From LMUY01 sp965199555 (GTDB lineage Bacteria; Pseudomonadota; Alphaproteobacteria; Acetobacterales; Acetobacteraceae): 64,000 nt of DNA. The position numbers were made by a program, and so were the translations under genes. Location: the NCBI GenBank assembly GCA_965199555.1, contig CBDASJ010000022.1, positions 1 through 64,000 of the forward strand. Direction: 5' to 3'. The notes under the pieces were generated by a model, which was not told where the DNA came from, made no database searches, and was given only the letters and a program-made list of their open reading frames with translations. Numbering within the stretch: position 1 is the first letter of the stretch; every line of letters starts with the position of its first letter. Shown here in pieces: positions 8,118-16,774 of the stretch.

Positions 8118-9157
8118 GCGGCGCGGTGTCCGGTGTCGTCGGGCAGGCGCTGTATGCCAGCACGTCGGCCAAGGCGCAGCTCGACACGCTCAGCAGCCAG
8201 ATCGCCACCGGGAAGGTGTCGACCAGCTACGCCGGGCTCGGCGCCCAGGCACAGACCTCGCTGGATTTGCGTCCGCAGATCGGCCACCTGGCGGCGCAAT
8301 CCTCGGCGATCGACGCCGTGACGGGGCAGTTGGGCGTCACCCAAACGGCGTTGACGCGGATCACCAGCATCGCCAGCACGTTCAACGCGCAGCTCGCCAC
8401 CTTGAACAACGTGACGCCGACGCAGATCGACAGCGTGGCGACGAACGCCCGCGCGGCGTTGCAGCAGGTCGCCTCGCTTCTGGACAGCACGGATGGCGGC
8501 AACTACGTGTTTGCCGGCACGGACTCGGCCAACCCGCCGGTGCCGAACCCGGCCAATATCCTGACGTCCGGCTTCTTCACGCAGATCGCCACGGCCGTGT
8601 CCGGCCTGTCGACGAACGGCGCCGCGGCCACCGCCGCCAGCACGCTGGCGATCGCCTCGTCCGATGCGACGGGGACGACGCCGTTTTCCGGGCCGCCGGG
8701 CCAGGCCCCGACCCTTCAGTTGGGGTCGGGCGCGGCGGTCCAGGTGGGCGTGCTGGCCAATGCCAACACGCTTGCGGTGTCGGCCGGCACCTCCACCACG
8801 GGGTCCTACACGCGCGACATCCTGCGCGGGCTGGCGACGCTGGCGAACCTGTCGAGCGCCGACGCCAACGTGTCCGGCTTCACCGCGCTGGTGCAGGACA
8901 CGCAAACCAGCCTGTCCGGCGCGATCAGCGCCATCGGCAGCGAAGCCGGGGCGCTGGGCGACGTGCAGACTTCCTTGAAGGCGGTGCAATCGCAGGATGG
9001 CGACACCAGCACGGCACTGACGGCGCAGGTGTCTTCCGTCGAAGACGTGGACGCGGCCAAGGCGATCACCAGCCTGTCGCAAGTCCAAACCCAACTCAGC
9101 GCCAGCTACAAGCTGATCTCGGAGATCAGCCACTTGTCCCTGGTGGATTATCTTTGA
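8114..9157 (+). CDS. flgL: Flagellar hook-associated protein 3 FlgL
   Basis: FlgL is the second junction protein and is related to flagellin. The product has a flagellin-like N-terminal helix (LDTLSSQIATGKVSTSYAGL) and a coiled C-terminal region typical of FlgL. The GTG at 8114 overlaps the flgK stop as GTGA, giving 347 residues; an in-frame GTG at 8084 would add ten residues, so the start is not certain. Its end is followed by the 99-bp leader of the flagellin gene. Confidence 0.9.
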   Translation: MSGAVSGVVGQALYASTSAKAQLDTLSSQIATGKVSTSYAGLGAQAQTSLDLRPQIGHLAAQSSAIDAVTGQLGVTQTALTRITSIASTFNAQLATLNNVTPTQIDSVATNARAALQQVASLLDSTDGGNYVFAGTDSANPPVPNPANILTSGFFTQIATAVSGLSTNGAAATAASTLAIASSDATGTTPFSGPPGQAPTLQLGSGAAVQVGVLANANTLAVSAGTSTTGSYTRDILRGLATLANLSSADANVSGFTALVQDTQTSLSGAISAIGSEAGALGDVQTSLKAVQSQDGDTSTALTAQVSSVEDVDAAKAITSLSQVQTQLSASYKLISEISHLSLVDYL

Positions 9158-9256
9158 CGGATTTACCTCCGCTTAACGCCCGCCACTCATACTGATGCAG
9201 AGCCCACGAAAAACGTGAGGCATGTTCCAACGTCAGAGCCAACAAGGTAAGACACC

Positions 9257-10159
9257 ATGTCCTCAGTTAATACCAACACCGCTGCGTATGTGGCGCTGCA
9301 ATCGCTGAACCAGACCAACTCCGCGTTGCAGACCGCGCAGAAGCAGATCTCCACCGGCTACCGCGTCAACGACGCCACGGATGACGGCGGTGCGTTCGCC
9401 GTGGCGCAGAAGGTTCGTTCGGACGTCAGCGCGTTGACCAGCGTCAACCAGCAGTTGGGCAATGCCCAGGGCCTGGTCACGACGACGGTCTCCTCGCTGA
9501 CCAGCATTTCCAACTCGTTCACCGCTGCCAAGGCGCTGCTGGTGAAGATCGCGGATAACAGCATCTCCGACGACCAGCGCGCGCAGTATGTCACCTCGTT
9601 CAAGTCGCTGGTTTCCAGCGTGGCGGACGCGGTCGACGGGTCGACCTATAACGGGCAGACCCTGCTGGGAAAGGCGGCCGGCAGCGTTTCGGCGAGCGCG
9701 AAGACGGTCATCAGCAACGAGTCCGGCTCCGTCAGCACGATCAGCGCCGAGGATAACAGCAGCACGGCCAACAGCCTGGCGGCGTTGATCGGCGGCTCGT
9801 TCTCGCGCAGCTCGACCGGTGTGGATACCTTCAGCGGCACCGGCTTCACCACCTCCTCTTCCGCGCAAACGGCGGCGGTGGCGGCGTTGGCGACCGGTGC
9901 CGGTTTCGATACCGCGCAAACCGCGGTGGCGAACCAGCTGAACCAGGCCGGTGCGGACTCGAACTACCTGAGCAGCCAGATCACGTTCAACAGCAACAAG
10001 ATCGACAGCCTGAATTCGGGCCTCGGTGCGCTGGTGGACGCTGATCTGTCGAAGGAATCGGCGGTGCTCCAGTCGTTGCAGATCAAGCAGCAGCTGGGCA
10101 CGCAGGCGCTTTCGATTGCCAACCAGGCACCCCAGAGCCTGCTCAGCCTCTTCAAGTAA
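9257..10159 (+). CDS. fliC: Flagellin
   Basis: This is the filament subunit. The 300-residue protein has the N-terminal D0/D1 pattern (SLNQTNSALQTAQKQISTGY, then NDATDDGGAFAVAQK) and the C-terminal polymerisation helix (LQSLQIKQQLGTQALSIANQ), with a short variable middle, as in Caulobacter-type small flagellins. AAGG upstream of the ATG serves as ribosome binding site. The 99-nt upstream gap contains no convincing sigma-54 or sigma-28 promoter. A perfect GC hairpin follows the stop. Only one flagellin gene is present in the window. Confidence 0.96.
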   Translation: MSSVNTNTAAYVALQSLNQTNSALQTAQKQISTGYRVNDATDDGGAFAVAQKVRSDVSALTSVNQQLGNAQGLVTTTVSSLTSISNSFTAAKALLVKIADNSISDDQRAQYVTSFKSLVSSVADAVDGSTYNGQTLLGKAAGSVSASAKTVISNESGSVSTISAEDNSSTANSLAALIGGSFSRSSTGVDTFSGTGFTTSSSAQTAAVAALATGAGFDTAQTAVANQLNQAGADSNYLSSQITFNSNKIDSLNSGLGALVDADLSKESAVLQSLQIKQQLGTQALSIANQAPQSLLSLFK

Positions 10160-10168
10160 GACGCTGAT

Positions 10169-10196
10169 ACGGGGGCGGCGTCACAGCCGCCCCCGT
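10169..10196 (+). terminator. Hairpin terminator after flagellin
   Basis: ACGGGGGCGGC and its exact complement form an 11-bp stem around a 6-nt loop, beginning nine bases after the flagellin stop. No U-tract follows, so it may act as an RNA-stabilising or partial terminator before flbT. Confidence 0.7.
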
Positions 10197-10230
10197 CGCT
10201 TGCCCCGTAAGTCTCTCCCCAGGATGCCCA

Positions 10231-10668
10231 ATGTCCAACCTAGTTCTTGAATTGCGTCCGGGCGAAGTGATGATCGTGAACGGGGCGCCGATCCGCTTCC
10301 GCACGAAGTCCCGTCTGGAGCTGACAGCCCACGCCCGCTTCCTGTTCGGCAAGCAGATCATGCAGCCGGACCAGGCCGACAGCCCGGCGCGCCGCATCTA
10401 CTTCGCGCTGCAATCCGCCTATATCGGCGTGGATGAGGAGCGTCCGCGCGGCCTTGCCTCCGCCCGCACCCTGATCGCGGCGTTCAAGGACGCGACCTCC
10501 TCCGCGCTGGCGCGGGAGATCCTGGACCGCGCGATGGCCGCCGCCGAGGCGGATGATTGTTATGGCGCGCTGAAGCTGGCCCGCCGCATCATCCGCCACG
10601 AGGACACCATACTGGGCCGCGACCGCGTGGACGCGCCGCCGGTTGCCGCGATGGAAGCCGCCGAGTAA
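10231..10668 (+). CDS. flbT: Flagellar biosynthesis regulator FlbT
   Basis: FlbT is a post-transcriptional regulator that binds the flagellin mRNA leader and lowers its stability or translation until the hook is complete, as known in Caulobacter. The 145-residue product begins with LELRPGEVMIVNGAPIRFR and has FLFGKQIM and ARRIYFALQSAYIG, all FlbT hallmarks. It lies directly downstream of the flagellin and upstream of flaF, the standard alphaproteobacterial arrangement. Confidence 0.95.
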   Translation: MSNLVLELRPGEVMIVNGAPIRFRTKSRLELTAHARFLFGKQIMQPDQADSPARRIYFALQSAYIGVDEERPRGLASARTLIAAFKDATSSALAREILDRAMAAAEADDCYGALKLARRIIRHEDTILGRDRVDAPPVAAMEAAE

Positions 10669-10678
10669 GGAGCCGCCT

Positions 10679-11023
10679 ATGTCTGCCTATATGCAGGCCA
10701 CCCGCGCCTATCAGACATCCTCCGAAAGCCGCAGCCTGCGTGCCCAGGAGGCGGACATCTTCCACCGGGCCAACGGTGCGATGCGGACGGCGCTGAACGG
10801 CACGGAGCTGGACCGCGTCCGCGCCGTGGCCGACAATCGCAGGCTTTGGTTGACGGTCCTGGGCCTGGTGCAGGACCCGCAGAACCAGTTGCCGGTTCCG
10901 GTCCGCGCCTCGCTGATGTCCGTCGGCCGCTCCGTGCAGCGCGAAATGGACGCACCCTCGCCCGACCTCGATTTCCTGATCTCGGTCAACGAGAACGTGT
11001 CGGCCGGGCTTTCCGCCCGCTAG
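10679..11023 (+). CDS. flaF: Flagellar biosynthesis regulator FlaF
   Basis: FlaF is required for flagellin secretion or translation and acts opposite to FlbT. The 114-residue product contains YMQATRAYQTSSESRSLRAQE and LWLTVLGLVQDPQNQLP, matching the family. The ATG at 10679 is preceded by AAGGAG overlapping the flbT stop. The open frame could start at 10643 inside flbT, but the ribosome binding site decides for 10679. It forms an operon with flbT and the DUF1217 gene, which starts two bases after its stop. Confidence 0.94.
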   Translation: MSAYMQATRAYQTSSESRSLRAQEADIFHRANGAMRTALNGTELDRVRAVADNRRLWLTVLGLVQDPQNQLPVPVRASLMSVGRSVQREMDAPSPDLDFLISVNENVSAGLSAR

Positions 11024-11025
11024 CC

Positions 11026-11886
11026 ATGAGCGGCTCGATCGGTGGCCTCGGCAGCCTGGTGCTTTCGCTGTTCAACAGCGGCGACAGCAGTTCGGGCGTG
11101 TCCGGCCTATTGTCCACGATCAATGGTGGCGGCACAACGACCAGCAACGTGAACCCCGTTGCGGCGCTGAAGACCGCCGAAGCGAACAGCACCAAGGAGA
11201 TTGCCCGGACCGCCGCCGACCCGACGGTTGCACGCGACGTCGCGACGTTTCGCGCCAAGGTGGCCGCGGCCACCAGCCCTGCGCAACTGCTCAAAGACCC
11301 GACGGTGCTGAAGGTGCTGTTGACCGCGAACGGGCTGGGTGACCAGGCGCAATACCCGGCGCTGGCACAGAAGGCCCTGTTGTCCAACACGACGGACAGC
11401 AAATCGCTTGCCAATACCCTGGCCAACACGACGTGGAAGTCGGTTGCGGCGACCTACGACTTCGCCAACAAGGGCTTGTCCATTCTCAAGAACCCCAAGG
11501 TGCTGGATACGCTGGCCAACGGCTACGCGGAGGTGACCTGGCGCAACTCGCTGGACGCGACCACGCCGGGCTTGTCGGAAGCGCTGACCTTCAAGGGCGA
11601 GGCGTCCACCATCAAATCCGTCGACCAGATCCTCGGCGACTCAACCTTGCGCACCGTGGTGACCACCGCGCTGGGCATCCCGCAACAGATCGCGTTCCAG
11701 GATCTCGGCGCGCAGGAACTGGCAATCAGCTCGAAGCTGGATATCACCCGGTTCAAGGACCCGAAATTCGTGGAAGCGTTCACCACGCAATACCTGATCG
11801 CCGCGGGCAACGCCGCCAGCAGCAGCACTGGTTCCAGCACCAGCCTGGACAGTATCGCCGCATCCGCCCGCGGCCTCGTGGTCTAG
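11026..11886 (+). CDS. DUF1217 flagellar-associated protein
   Basis: The 286-residue protein belongs to the DUF1217 family, found beside flagellar genes in Alphaproteobacteria; its biochemical role is not established. It is Ser/Ala/Thr-rich, starts with a flexible Gly/Ser segment, and is then largely helical. LTLANGLGD-like and LANTTWKSVAATYDFAN segments are typical. It lacks a clear signal peptide, as expected for a substrate or chaperone of the flagellar export system. The ATG at 11026 overlaps no other gene and follows flaF by two bases; the upstream open frame inside flaF is a shadow. Confidence 0.8.
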   Translation: MSGSIGGLGSLVLSLFNSGDSSSGVSGLLSTINGGGTTTSNVNPVAALKTAEANSTKEIARTAADPTVARDVATFRAKVAAATSPAQLLKDPTVLKVLLTANGLGDQAQYPALAQKALLSNTTDSKSLANTLANTTWKSVAATYDFANKGLSILKNPKVLDTLANGYAEVTWRNSLDATTPGLSEALTFKGEASTIKSVDQILGDSTLRTVVTTALGIPQQIAFQDLGAQELAISSKLDITRFKDPKFVEAFTTQYLIAAGNAASSSTGSSTSLDSIAASARGLVV

Positions 11887-11978
11887 GACCAACGCACGAC
11901 CCCGGCGTCTGTCATGCCGACATCGCTTGAAGGCGATTGCGGAGGCGACCGCCAGCACCCGTTCTCCGGGTTCCGCCA

Positions 11979-12995
11979 TCAAAGCCGTTTGTGCTGGAGC
12001 CAGGTGCGGACGGCTTGGATGTGTTCCGCTTTGCGTTCCAGCGGCAGCCAGTGCCCGGCGGGCAAACTGGTCACGGTTAGGTCTGCGCACGCCGCGCGCA
12101 TCGGGTCGCCTTGGCGATTGCCGGTGATGCTGCAGATCTGATCGAAATCGCCGTTGATGAACAGCACTGGCTGCGACAGGCGGCCGCCATTCGGCGCCTT
12201 GCGAGCGTAGGCGATGTTGGCGTCGTCGTTGAGGTACCAGGCGCAAGCGGGCCGGAAGCCCCGGGCGTTGAACGCCTGTGCCAGCACGTCGAAATCCGTT
12301 GGCGGCCAAAGGGCCGGGTCAGGTTGCGTCGGCGGGGCGCGGTGCGCGGGGCCGAACCGCCCGCCGTTGCGCGTGACGATCGCATTCGGCGACACCGTGC
12401 CGATGGCGGCGGGGCTGCCTGGCCGGAAGATCGACGCCAGCGATGCTGGCTGATCGGCGTCGAGGTCGGCGACGGCCGTCTCGAAATTCGTCATGTAGAA
12501 GCGGTAGTAATCCCATTGGCCATCCGGATACTGGTCAGCCGGGTAGATCGTGCGATCGACCAGCGGGACGACCGTGGGCAAGGCGTGCCCGTCGGGTTGA
12601 TACGCCAACGAGGTCAGCACGACGCCACGGCAGCGCGCCGGCTCGTGCGCGGCCAATGCCCCGGCCACAACACAGCCCCAGTCATGGGCAACCCAGATCG
12701 CAGGCTCGCCGCCGAAATGGTCATGCAGCTCCGCCATGTCCGCCACGACCTTCTCGATCGTGTAGGCGTCGTTGGCTGCAGGTGCGGAGGAGCCGCCATA
12801 GCCGCGCAGATCGGGTGCGACGCAGTGCCAGCCGTCGGTGGCGAACGCCTCCATCTGGGCGCGCCACATCAAACCGATGCCTGGCCAGCCATGGAGGAAG
12901 ATCATCAACGGTCCGTCGGCCGGCCCGCACGCAATGCAGTGCGTGGTTTGGCGAGGCGTGCTGAAGGAGTGCGAGACCAGCGTGGTGGAGGGCAT
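11979..12995 (-). CDS. Alpha/beta hydrolase, epoxide-hydrolase-like
   Basis: The product (338 residues from ATG 12995; an ATG at 13046 would add 17) is an alpha/beta hydrolase of the soluble epoxide hydrolase type. It has HGWPG forming the oxyanion hole, AHDWGCVVAG with the nucleophilic Asp instead of Ser, FINGDFDQIC with the charge-relay Asp, and a late His in PAGHWLPLE. Asp as nucleophile separates it from esterases; a haloalkane dehalogenase is a less likely alternative. No signal peptide is seen. It converges on the DUF1217 gene and diverges from the formamidase-family gene. Substrate unknown. Confidence 0.82.
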   Translation of the reverse strand: MPSTTLVSHSFSTPRQTTHCIACGPADGPLMIFLHGWPGIGLMWRAQMEAFATDGWHCVAPDLRGYGGSSAPAANDAYTIEKVVADMAELHDHFGGEPAIWVAHDWGCVVAGALAAHEPARCRGVVLTSLAYQPDGHALPTVVPLVDRTIYPADQYPDGQWDYYRFYMTNFETAVADLDADQPASLASIFRPGSPAAIGTVSPNAIVTRNGGRFGPAHRAPPTQPDPALWPPTDFDVLAQAFNARGFRPACAWYLNDDANIAYARKAPNGGRLSQPVLFINGDFDQICSITGNRQGDPMRAACADLTVTSLPAGHWLPLERKAEHIQAVRTWLQHKRL

Positions 12996-13217
12996 TCGCC
13001 ACCCTACGCCGATCGGCGGTTTGCTATAAGCCCGGCAGTTGCGCATGGGGTCTGAAGTGAAGCTTCAGAGTGGATGGCTTGCGGCAGCAAAGAAATCCTC
13101 GGCCTCGCAGATCGAGCTGATTGTGCGGGGGCCCAGGATTGTCAGCGCGCCGCCGCCAGCCCTTGACCACCCCGGCCAGAGGGTGAGGATCGATCCAACC
13201 GTTCCGGAGCCCCTCCC

Positions 13218-14159
13218 TTGGCCACACATCGCATCCCTGCCACGCCCGAAACCGTCCGCTGGGGCCTGTTCGACGCCAGCTTCCCGCCGCTGCTGACCGT
13301 CGCGTCGGGTGACACGGTGGTACTGGAATGCGTGTCCGGCACGCCGGAGGTGCTGCCGCCTGCCAGCATGGGCCGCACCGTGCCGCCGGCGTTGCGCGCC
13401 ATCCATGCCGCCAACCCGGCGCGCATGACCGGGCACATCCTCACCGGCCCGGTCGCCATTGCCGGCGCCGAGCCCGGCGACACGCTGGAGGTGCGGATCG
13501 ACGCCATCGAGCTTGGGGCGGATTGGGGCTATTGCGGCTTCCGTCCCTTGGGCGGCACCCTGCCGGAGGATTTCCCGGAGCGGTTCCTCAGCCACATCGC
13601 CGTGGACCAGGCGCGCCGGGTCGGAACGCTGCCCTGGGGGACGGAGCTGCCGCTGGCGCCGTTCTTCGGCGTGATGGGCGTGGCGCCGCCGCCGCGATAC
13701 GGCGCCATCTCCACCAAGGAGCCGCGCGAGCATGGCGGCAACCTCGACAACAAGGAACTGGGCGCCGGTGCCACGCTGTTCCTGCCGGTGTGGGTGCCGG
13801 GCGCGAACTTCTCCGCCGGCGATGGCCACGGCGTGCAGGGCGATGGCGAGGTGTGCATCAACGCGCTGGAAACCTGCCTGACCGGCACCTTCACCTTCAC
13901 CCTGCACAAGGCGGCGGGCCTGGCCTATCCGCGCGGGGAAACCGCCACTCACTTCATCAGCATGGGCATGAACGAAGACCTAGACCTGGCGATGAAGCAG
14001 GCGCTGCGTCAGATGATCGCCTTCATCTGCGGCCGGACGAATTTGTCGCGGGAGCAGGCCTACGCCTTCTGCTCGCTGGCGGTGGATTTCCGGGTGACGC
14101 AGACGGTGAACGGTGAAAAGGGCGTGCACGGCATGCTGCGCAAGGGTTTGCTGTTCTAA
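13218..14159 (+). CDS. Acetamidase/formamidase family protein
   Basis: The 313-residue protein matches the FmdA/AmdA family, which hydrolyses short amides to ammonia and a carboxylate. It has the GHILTGPVAIAGAEPGDTL block near residue 75, EHGGNLDNKEL near 170, and GDGHGVQGDGEVC near 205 with the conserved acidic and His residues of the metal site. The reading frame opens with TTG at 13218 after GGAG at 13205-13208; no ATG gives a better N-terminus. It faces the epoxide-hydrolase-like gene across a 222-bp gap. No amide transporter is nearby, so the physiological substrate is unknown. Confidence 0.82.
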   Translation: MATHRIPATPETVRWGLFDASFPPLLTVASGDTVVLECVSGTPEVLPPASMGRTVPPALRAIHAANPARMTGHILTGPVAIAGAEPGDTLEVRIDAIELGADWGYCGFRPLGGTLPEDFPERFLSHIAVDQARRVGTLPWGTELPLAPFFGVMGVAPPPRYGAISTKEPREHGGNLDNKELGAGATLFLPVWVPGANFSAGDGHGVQGDGEVCINALETCLTGTFTFTLHKAAGLAYPRGETATHFISMGMNEDLDLAMKQALRQMIAFICGRTNLSREQAYAFCSLAVDFRVTQTVNGEKGVHGMLRKGLLF

Positions 14160-14288
14160 ATTCAGGCGCCAACGCTATCGCTTGTGGCATTTACGGAGTT
14201 ACCCACAAGTTTTTGTGTCAGCCGGCTGGTGCCTGGCCTTTCCGCCCGCTACCGTATGTTGCGGTCGAATGAGGGAAGGGCACCAGCG

Positions 14289-14780
14289 ATGGATTGGACG
14301 GATGAGGTCATCGACCGGCTGAAAACCCTGTGGGGGGAAGGCGTGTCGACCGCGGAGATCGGCCGCCGCATCGGCGTGTCCAAGAACGCCGTCGTGGGCA
14401 AGGCCCATCGCCTGTTGCTGGAGCCGCGGCCCTCGCCGATCCGCCGCGGCCCCCCCGCCACGGCGGCGGTGGCGAAGCGGCCGGCCGTGCGCCGGACCGT
14501 CGGTCCGACCCTGCCGTCCATGACGTCGGCGCCGCCGGAGCGGGAGCGTGCGGCTCCGCCCCCGCTTGCACCCGCAGCGCCACCGCCGGCCCCGGTGCTG
14601 CGCGCCGTCCATCGCGCGCCGGGCGGCCGCCTGGTGGCGTGTTGCTGGCCGATCGGGGAGCCGGGGACGCGGTCGTTCCGCTTCTGCGACGCCGAGTCGC
14701 TGCCCGGCAAGCCCTATTGCTCGACCCACGCCGCGCTGGCCTATGTGAAGGTGCGGGACCGTCGGGAGGAAGCCGCCTAG
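14289..14780 (+). CDS. gcrA: Cell cycle regulator GcrA
   Basis: GcrA binds RNA polymerase sigma-70 region 2 and activates promoters bearing CcrM-methylated GANTC sites. The 163-residue product starts with the diagnostic MDWTDEVIDRLKTLWGEGVS helix-turn-helix, followed by IGRRIGVSKNAVVGKAHRL. A Pro/Ala linker spans about 60-115. The C-terminal sigma-interacting module has CCWPIGEPG, FRFCD and KPYCSTHAALAY. The ATG at 14289 has AGGGAAGGG upstream; a longer frame from 14184 has no family support. The gene is monocistronic, between the formamidase gene and the cold-shock gene. Confidence 0.95.
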   Translation: MDWTDEVIDRLKTLWGEGVSTAEIGRRIGVSKNAVVGKAHRLLLEPRPSPIRRGPPATAAVAKRPAVRRTVGPTLPSMTSAPPERERAAPPPLAPAAPPPAPVLRAVHRAPGGRLVACCWPIGEPGTRSFRFCDAESLPGKPYCSTHAALAYVKVRDRREEAA

Positions 14781-14900
14781 CCGACCGCACGCCGCGCCCA
14801 TCACGATTTCGTTGCGTTGTGCGACCGGTCGCCGTAGCGTGGCGGCCTGGGTGGGCGGGCGCCGGTTTGGCCTGTTCCTTGTCAAGCAGGGAAGACAGGC

Positions 14901-15110
14901 ATGGTCGTTGGCGTGGTGAAATGGTTCAACCCGACCAAGGGCTACGGCTTTATCGCGCCGGAAACCGGTGGCAAGGACGTGTTCGTCCACATCAGCGCCG
15001 TGCAGCGGGCCGGCTTGTCGAACCTGAACGAAGGCCAGAAAGTGCAATTCGAGGTCGAGCAGCAGCAGAATGGCCGCGCTGCCGCGGTGGGTCTTGCCGC
15101 CGCGGAGTGA
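14901..15110 (+). CDS. cspA: Cold-shock domain protein
   Basis: A 69-residue single cold-shock domain, an RNA chaperone. RNP1 (KGYGFI) and RNP2 (VFVHI) are intact within VKWFNPTKGYGFIAPETGG and DVFVHISAVQ. Length is typical of CspA-type proteins. The 120-bp gap from gcrA contains GGGA ten bases upstream of the ATG. Which paralogue it is, and whether cold-induced, cannot be told from sequence. Confidence 0.95.
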   Translation: MVVGVVKWFNPTKGYGFIAPETGGKDVFVHISAVQRAGLSNLNEGQKVQFEVEQQQNGRAAAVGLAAAE

Positions 15111-15154
15111 TTGCGGGCCTTGAACCCGCCTCGGCTGCCTTGTAGCTAGGCAGG

Positions 15155-15823
15155 ATGACCGTCCGACTCAACTCGACCTTGGCCGCGCCGCGGCGCCCGG
15201 CTGCGGCGCTCGACGCAGATGCCGTTCGTTCCGCCTATCGCAGGTGGGCCTCCGTGTACGACATGCTGTTCGGCGGCGTGTCCGCGCCGGGGCGACGTCG
15301 CGCGGTCGCCGCGGTCAACGCCTTGCCGGGACGGGACGTGCTGGAGGTCGGCGTCGGCACCGGCCTGGCACTGCCGCATTACGCGGCACAGAAGCGGGTG
15401 ACCGGGATCGATCTGTCCGCCGACATGCTGGCCCGCGCCCGCACCCGCGTGGAGCGGGAGGTGCTGGCCAACGTGGTGGCGTTGCAGGAGGAGGACGCCG
15501 AGGCGACCGGCTTCGCCGACGGCCAGTTCGACATCGCCGTGGCCATGTTCGTCGCGTCCGTCGTGCCAAACCCGCGGCGCCTGCTGGCGGAAATGCGGCG
15601 GGTGGTGAAGCCGGGCGGCACCCTGCTGTTCGTCAACCACTTCGCGGCGACCAGTGGACCCCGGCTGGCGGTGGAGCGGGCCATGGCGCCGGCCGGCCGC
15701 GCCCTGGGCTGGCATCCGGACTTCAAGACGGAAGCGTTGTTGCCGCCGGACGACCTGGCCCGCGCCACCAGCACGTCCGTACCACCACTGGGGCTTTTCA
15801 CCCTCATTCACCTACCCAATTAG
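15155..15823 (+). CDS. pmtA: SAM-dependent methyltransferase, PmtA-like phosphatidylethanolamine N-methyltransferase
   Basis: The 222-residue class I methyltransferase has SAM motif I DVLEVGVGTGLAL at 61-73, the acidic GIDLSADML at 84-92, and FDIAVAMFVASVVPNP as motif IV. The N-terminal YRRWASVYDMLFGGV and the overall shape resemble the Rhodobacter-type PmtA, which methylates phosphatidylethanolamine to phosphatidylcholine at the membrane. UbiE/COQ5-like methyltransferases share this fold, so the substrate is probable rather than proven. It stands alone 66 bp upstream of the cox operon. Confidence 0.72.
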   Translation: MTVRLNSTLAAPRRPAAALDADAVRSAYRRWASVYDMLFGGVSAPGRRRAVAAVNALPGRDVLEVGVGTGLALPHYAAQKRVTGIDLSADMLARARTRVEREVLANVVALQEEDAEATGFADGQFDIAVAMFVASVVPNPRRLLAEMRRVVKPGGTLLFVNHFAATSGPRLAVERAMAPAGRALGWHPDFKTEALLPPDDLARATSTSVPPLGLFTLIHLPN

Positions 15824-15889
15824 GCATCGTTGCCGCCCCGACCTTGATTAGCGGCAACCGGTCGGATAGGTCGGTGCAATGACGCGCGT

Positions 15890-16747
15890 ATGGAGTTTAC
15901 GGGGCAGATGACGCAAATCCGGCGGCTGTTGACGCTTCCCGCCTTGGTCACCCCCCTGCTGGCCGGCGCGGTCCCGGCCATGGCCCAGGTGCCGACCCCG
16001 TGGGCGATCGGCATGCAGAACGCCCACAGCCCGGTGGAAAGCGGCATCCAGAGCCTGCACACGCTGGTCAACACGCTGATGATCCTGATCGTGATCTTCG
16101 TGGCGCTGTTGCTCGGCTACGTGATGTGGAAGTTCAACCGCAAGCGCCACCCGGTCGCCAGCCGCACCAGCCACAACACCGTGCTGGAAGTCGCCTGGAC
16201 GGTGTTGCCGGTGCTGGTCCTGGTGGTGATCGCCATTCCGTCCTTCAAGCTGGTCTATTTCGAGGACCGGGTGCGGGACGCCGACCTGACGATCAAGGTC
16301 ACGGGACACCAGTGGTTCTGGGAATACGGCTACCCCGACAGCAACAACATCCATTTCGAAAGCTACATGGTCGCTGACCAGGACATCAAGCCCGGGCAAA
16401 TCCGCCATCTTTCGGTGGATAACCCGCTGGTCGTGCCGGCCGGCAAGAACATCCGCATCCTGACCACGGGGGCGGACGTGATCCACAGCTTCTTCATCCC
16501 GTCGCTCGGGGTGCAGCGCTACGCCATTCCGGGCCGCACCATCGAGACGTGGATGAAGGTTGACCAGCCGGGCGACTATTATGGCGAGTGCAACCAGATT
16601 TGCGGCACCAACCACAGCGCGATGCCGATCCACGTGCATGCGGTGACGGAAGCGGACTACAAGACTTGGCTGGAGCAGGCGAAGACCAAGTTTGCCAGCG
16701 ATGCGGGGCCGGGCGCCACGCACTACGCGGCATTGGTTTCCAAGTAA
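15890..16747 (+). CDS. ctaC: Cytochrome c oxidase subunit II
   Basis: Subunit II accepts electrons from cytochrome c at the binuclear CuA centre. The 285-residue protein has a signal peptide ending near AMA at 30-32, two membrane helices near 58-80 and 98-120, the QWFWEYGYPD aromatic patch at 141-150, and a periplasmic cupredoxin domain. CuA ligands are H199, C234, C238, H242 and M245. The usual Glu between the cysteines is Gln (Q236). ATG at 15890 or 15908 are both possible. It leads the cox operon, 27 bp before ctaD. Confidence 0.96.
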   Translation: MEFTGQMTQIRRLLTLPALVTPLLAGAVPAMAQVPTPWAIGMQNAHSPVESGIQSLHTLVNTLMILIVIFVALLLGYVMWKFNRKRHPVASRTSHNTVLEVAWTVLPVLVLVVIAIPSFKLVYFEDRVRDADLTIKVTGHQWFWEYGYPDSNNIHFESYMVADQDIKPGQIRHLSVDNPLVVPAGKNIRILTTGADVIHSFFIPSLGVQRYAIPGRTIETWMKVDQPGDYYGECNQICGTNHSAMPIHVHAVTEADYKTWLEQAKTKFASDAGPGATHYAALVSK

Positions 16748-16774
16748 TCCCGGCGGCGCAGGAGAGTTCGGACG

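Noticed and set aside
9150..9190. A GG-N10-GC spacing resembling sigma-54 upstream of flagellin.
   Set aside because: Only the invariant dinucleotides match; the rest of the -24/-12 consensus is absent.
13052..13068. CTGAAG-N5-CTTCAG inverted repeat between the hydrolase and formamidase genes.
   Set aside because: Short and without promoter elements in a fitting position; it could be chance.
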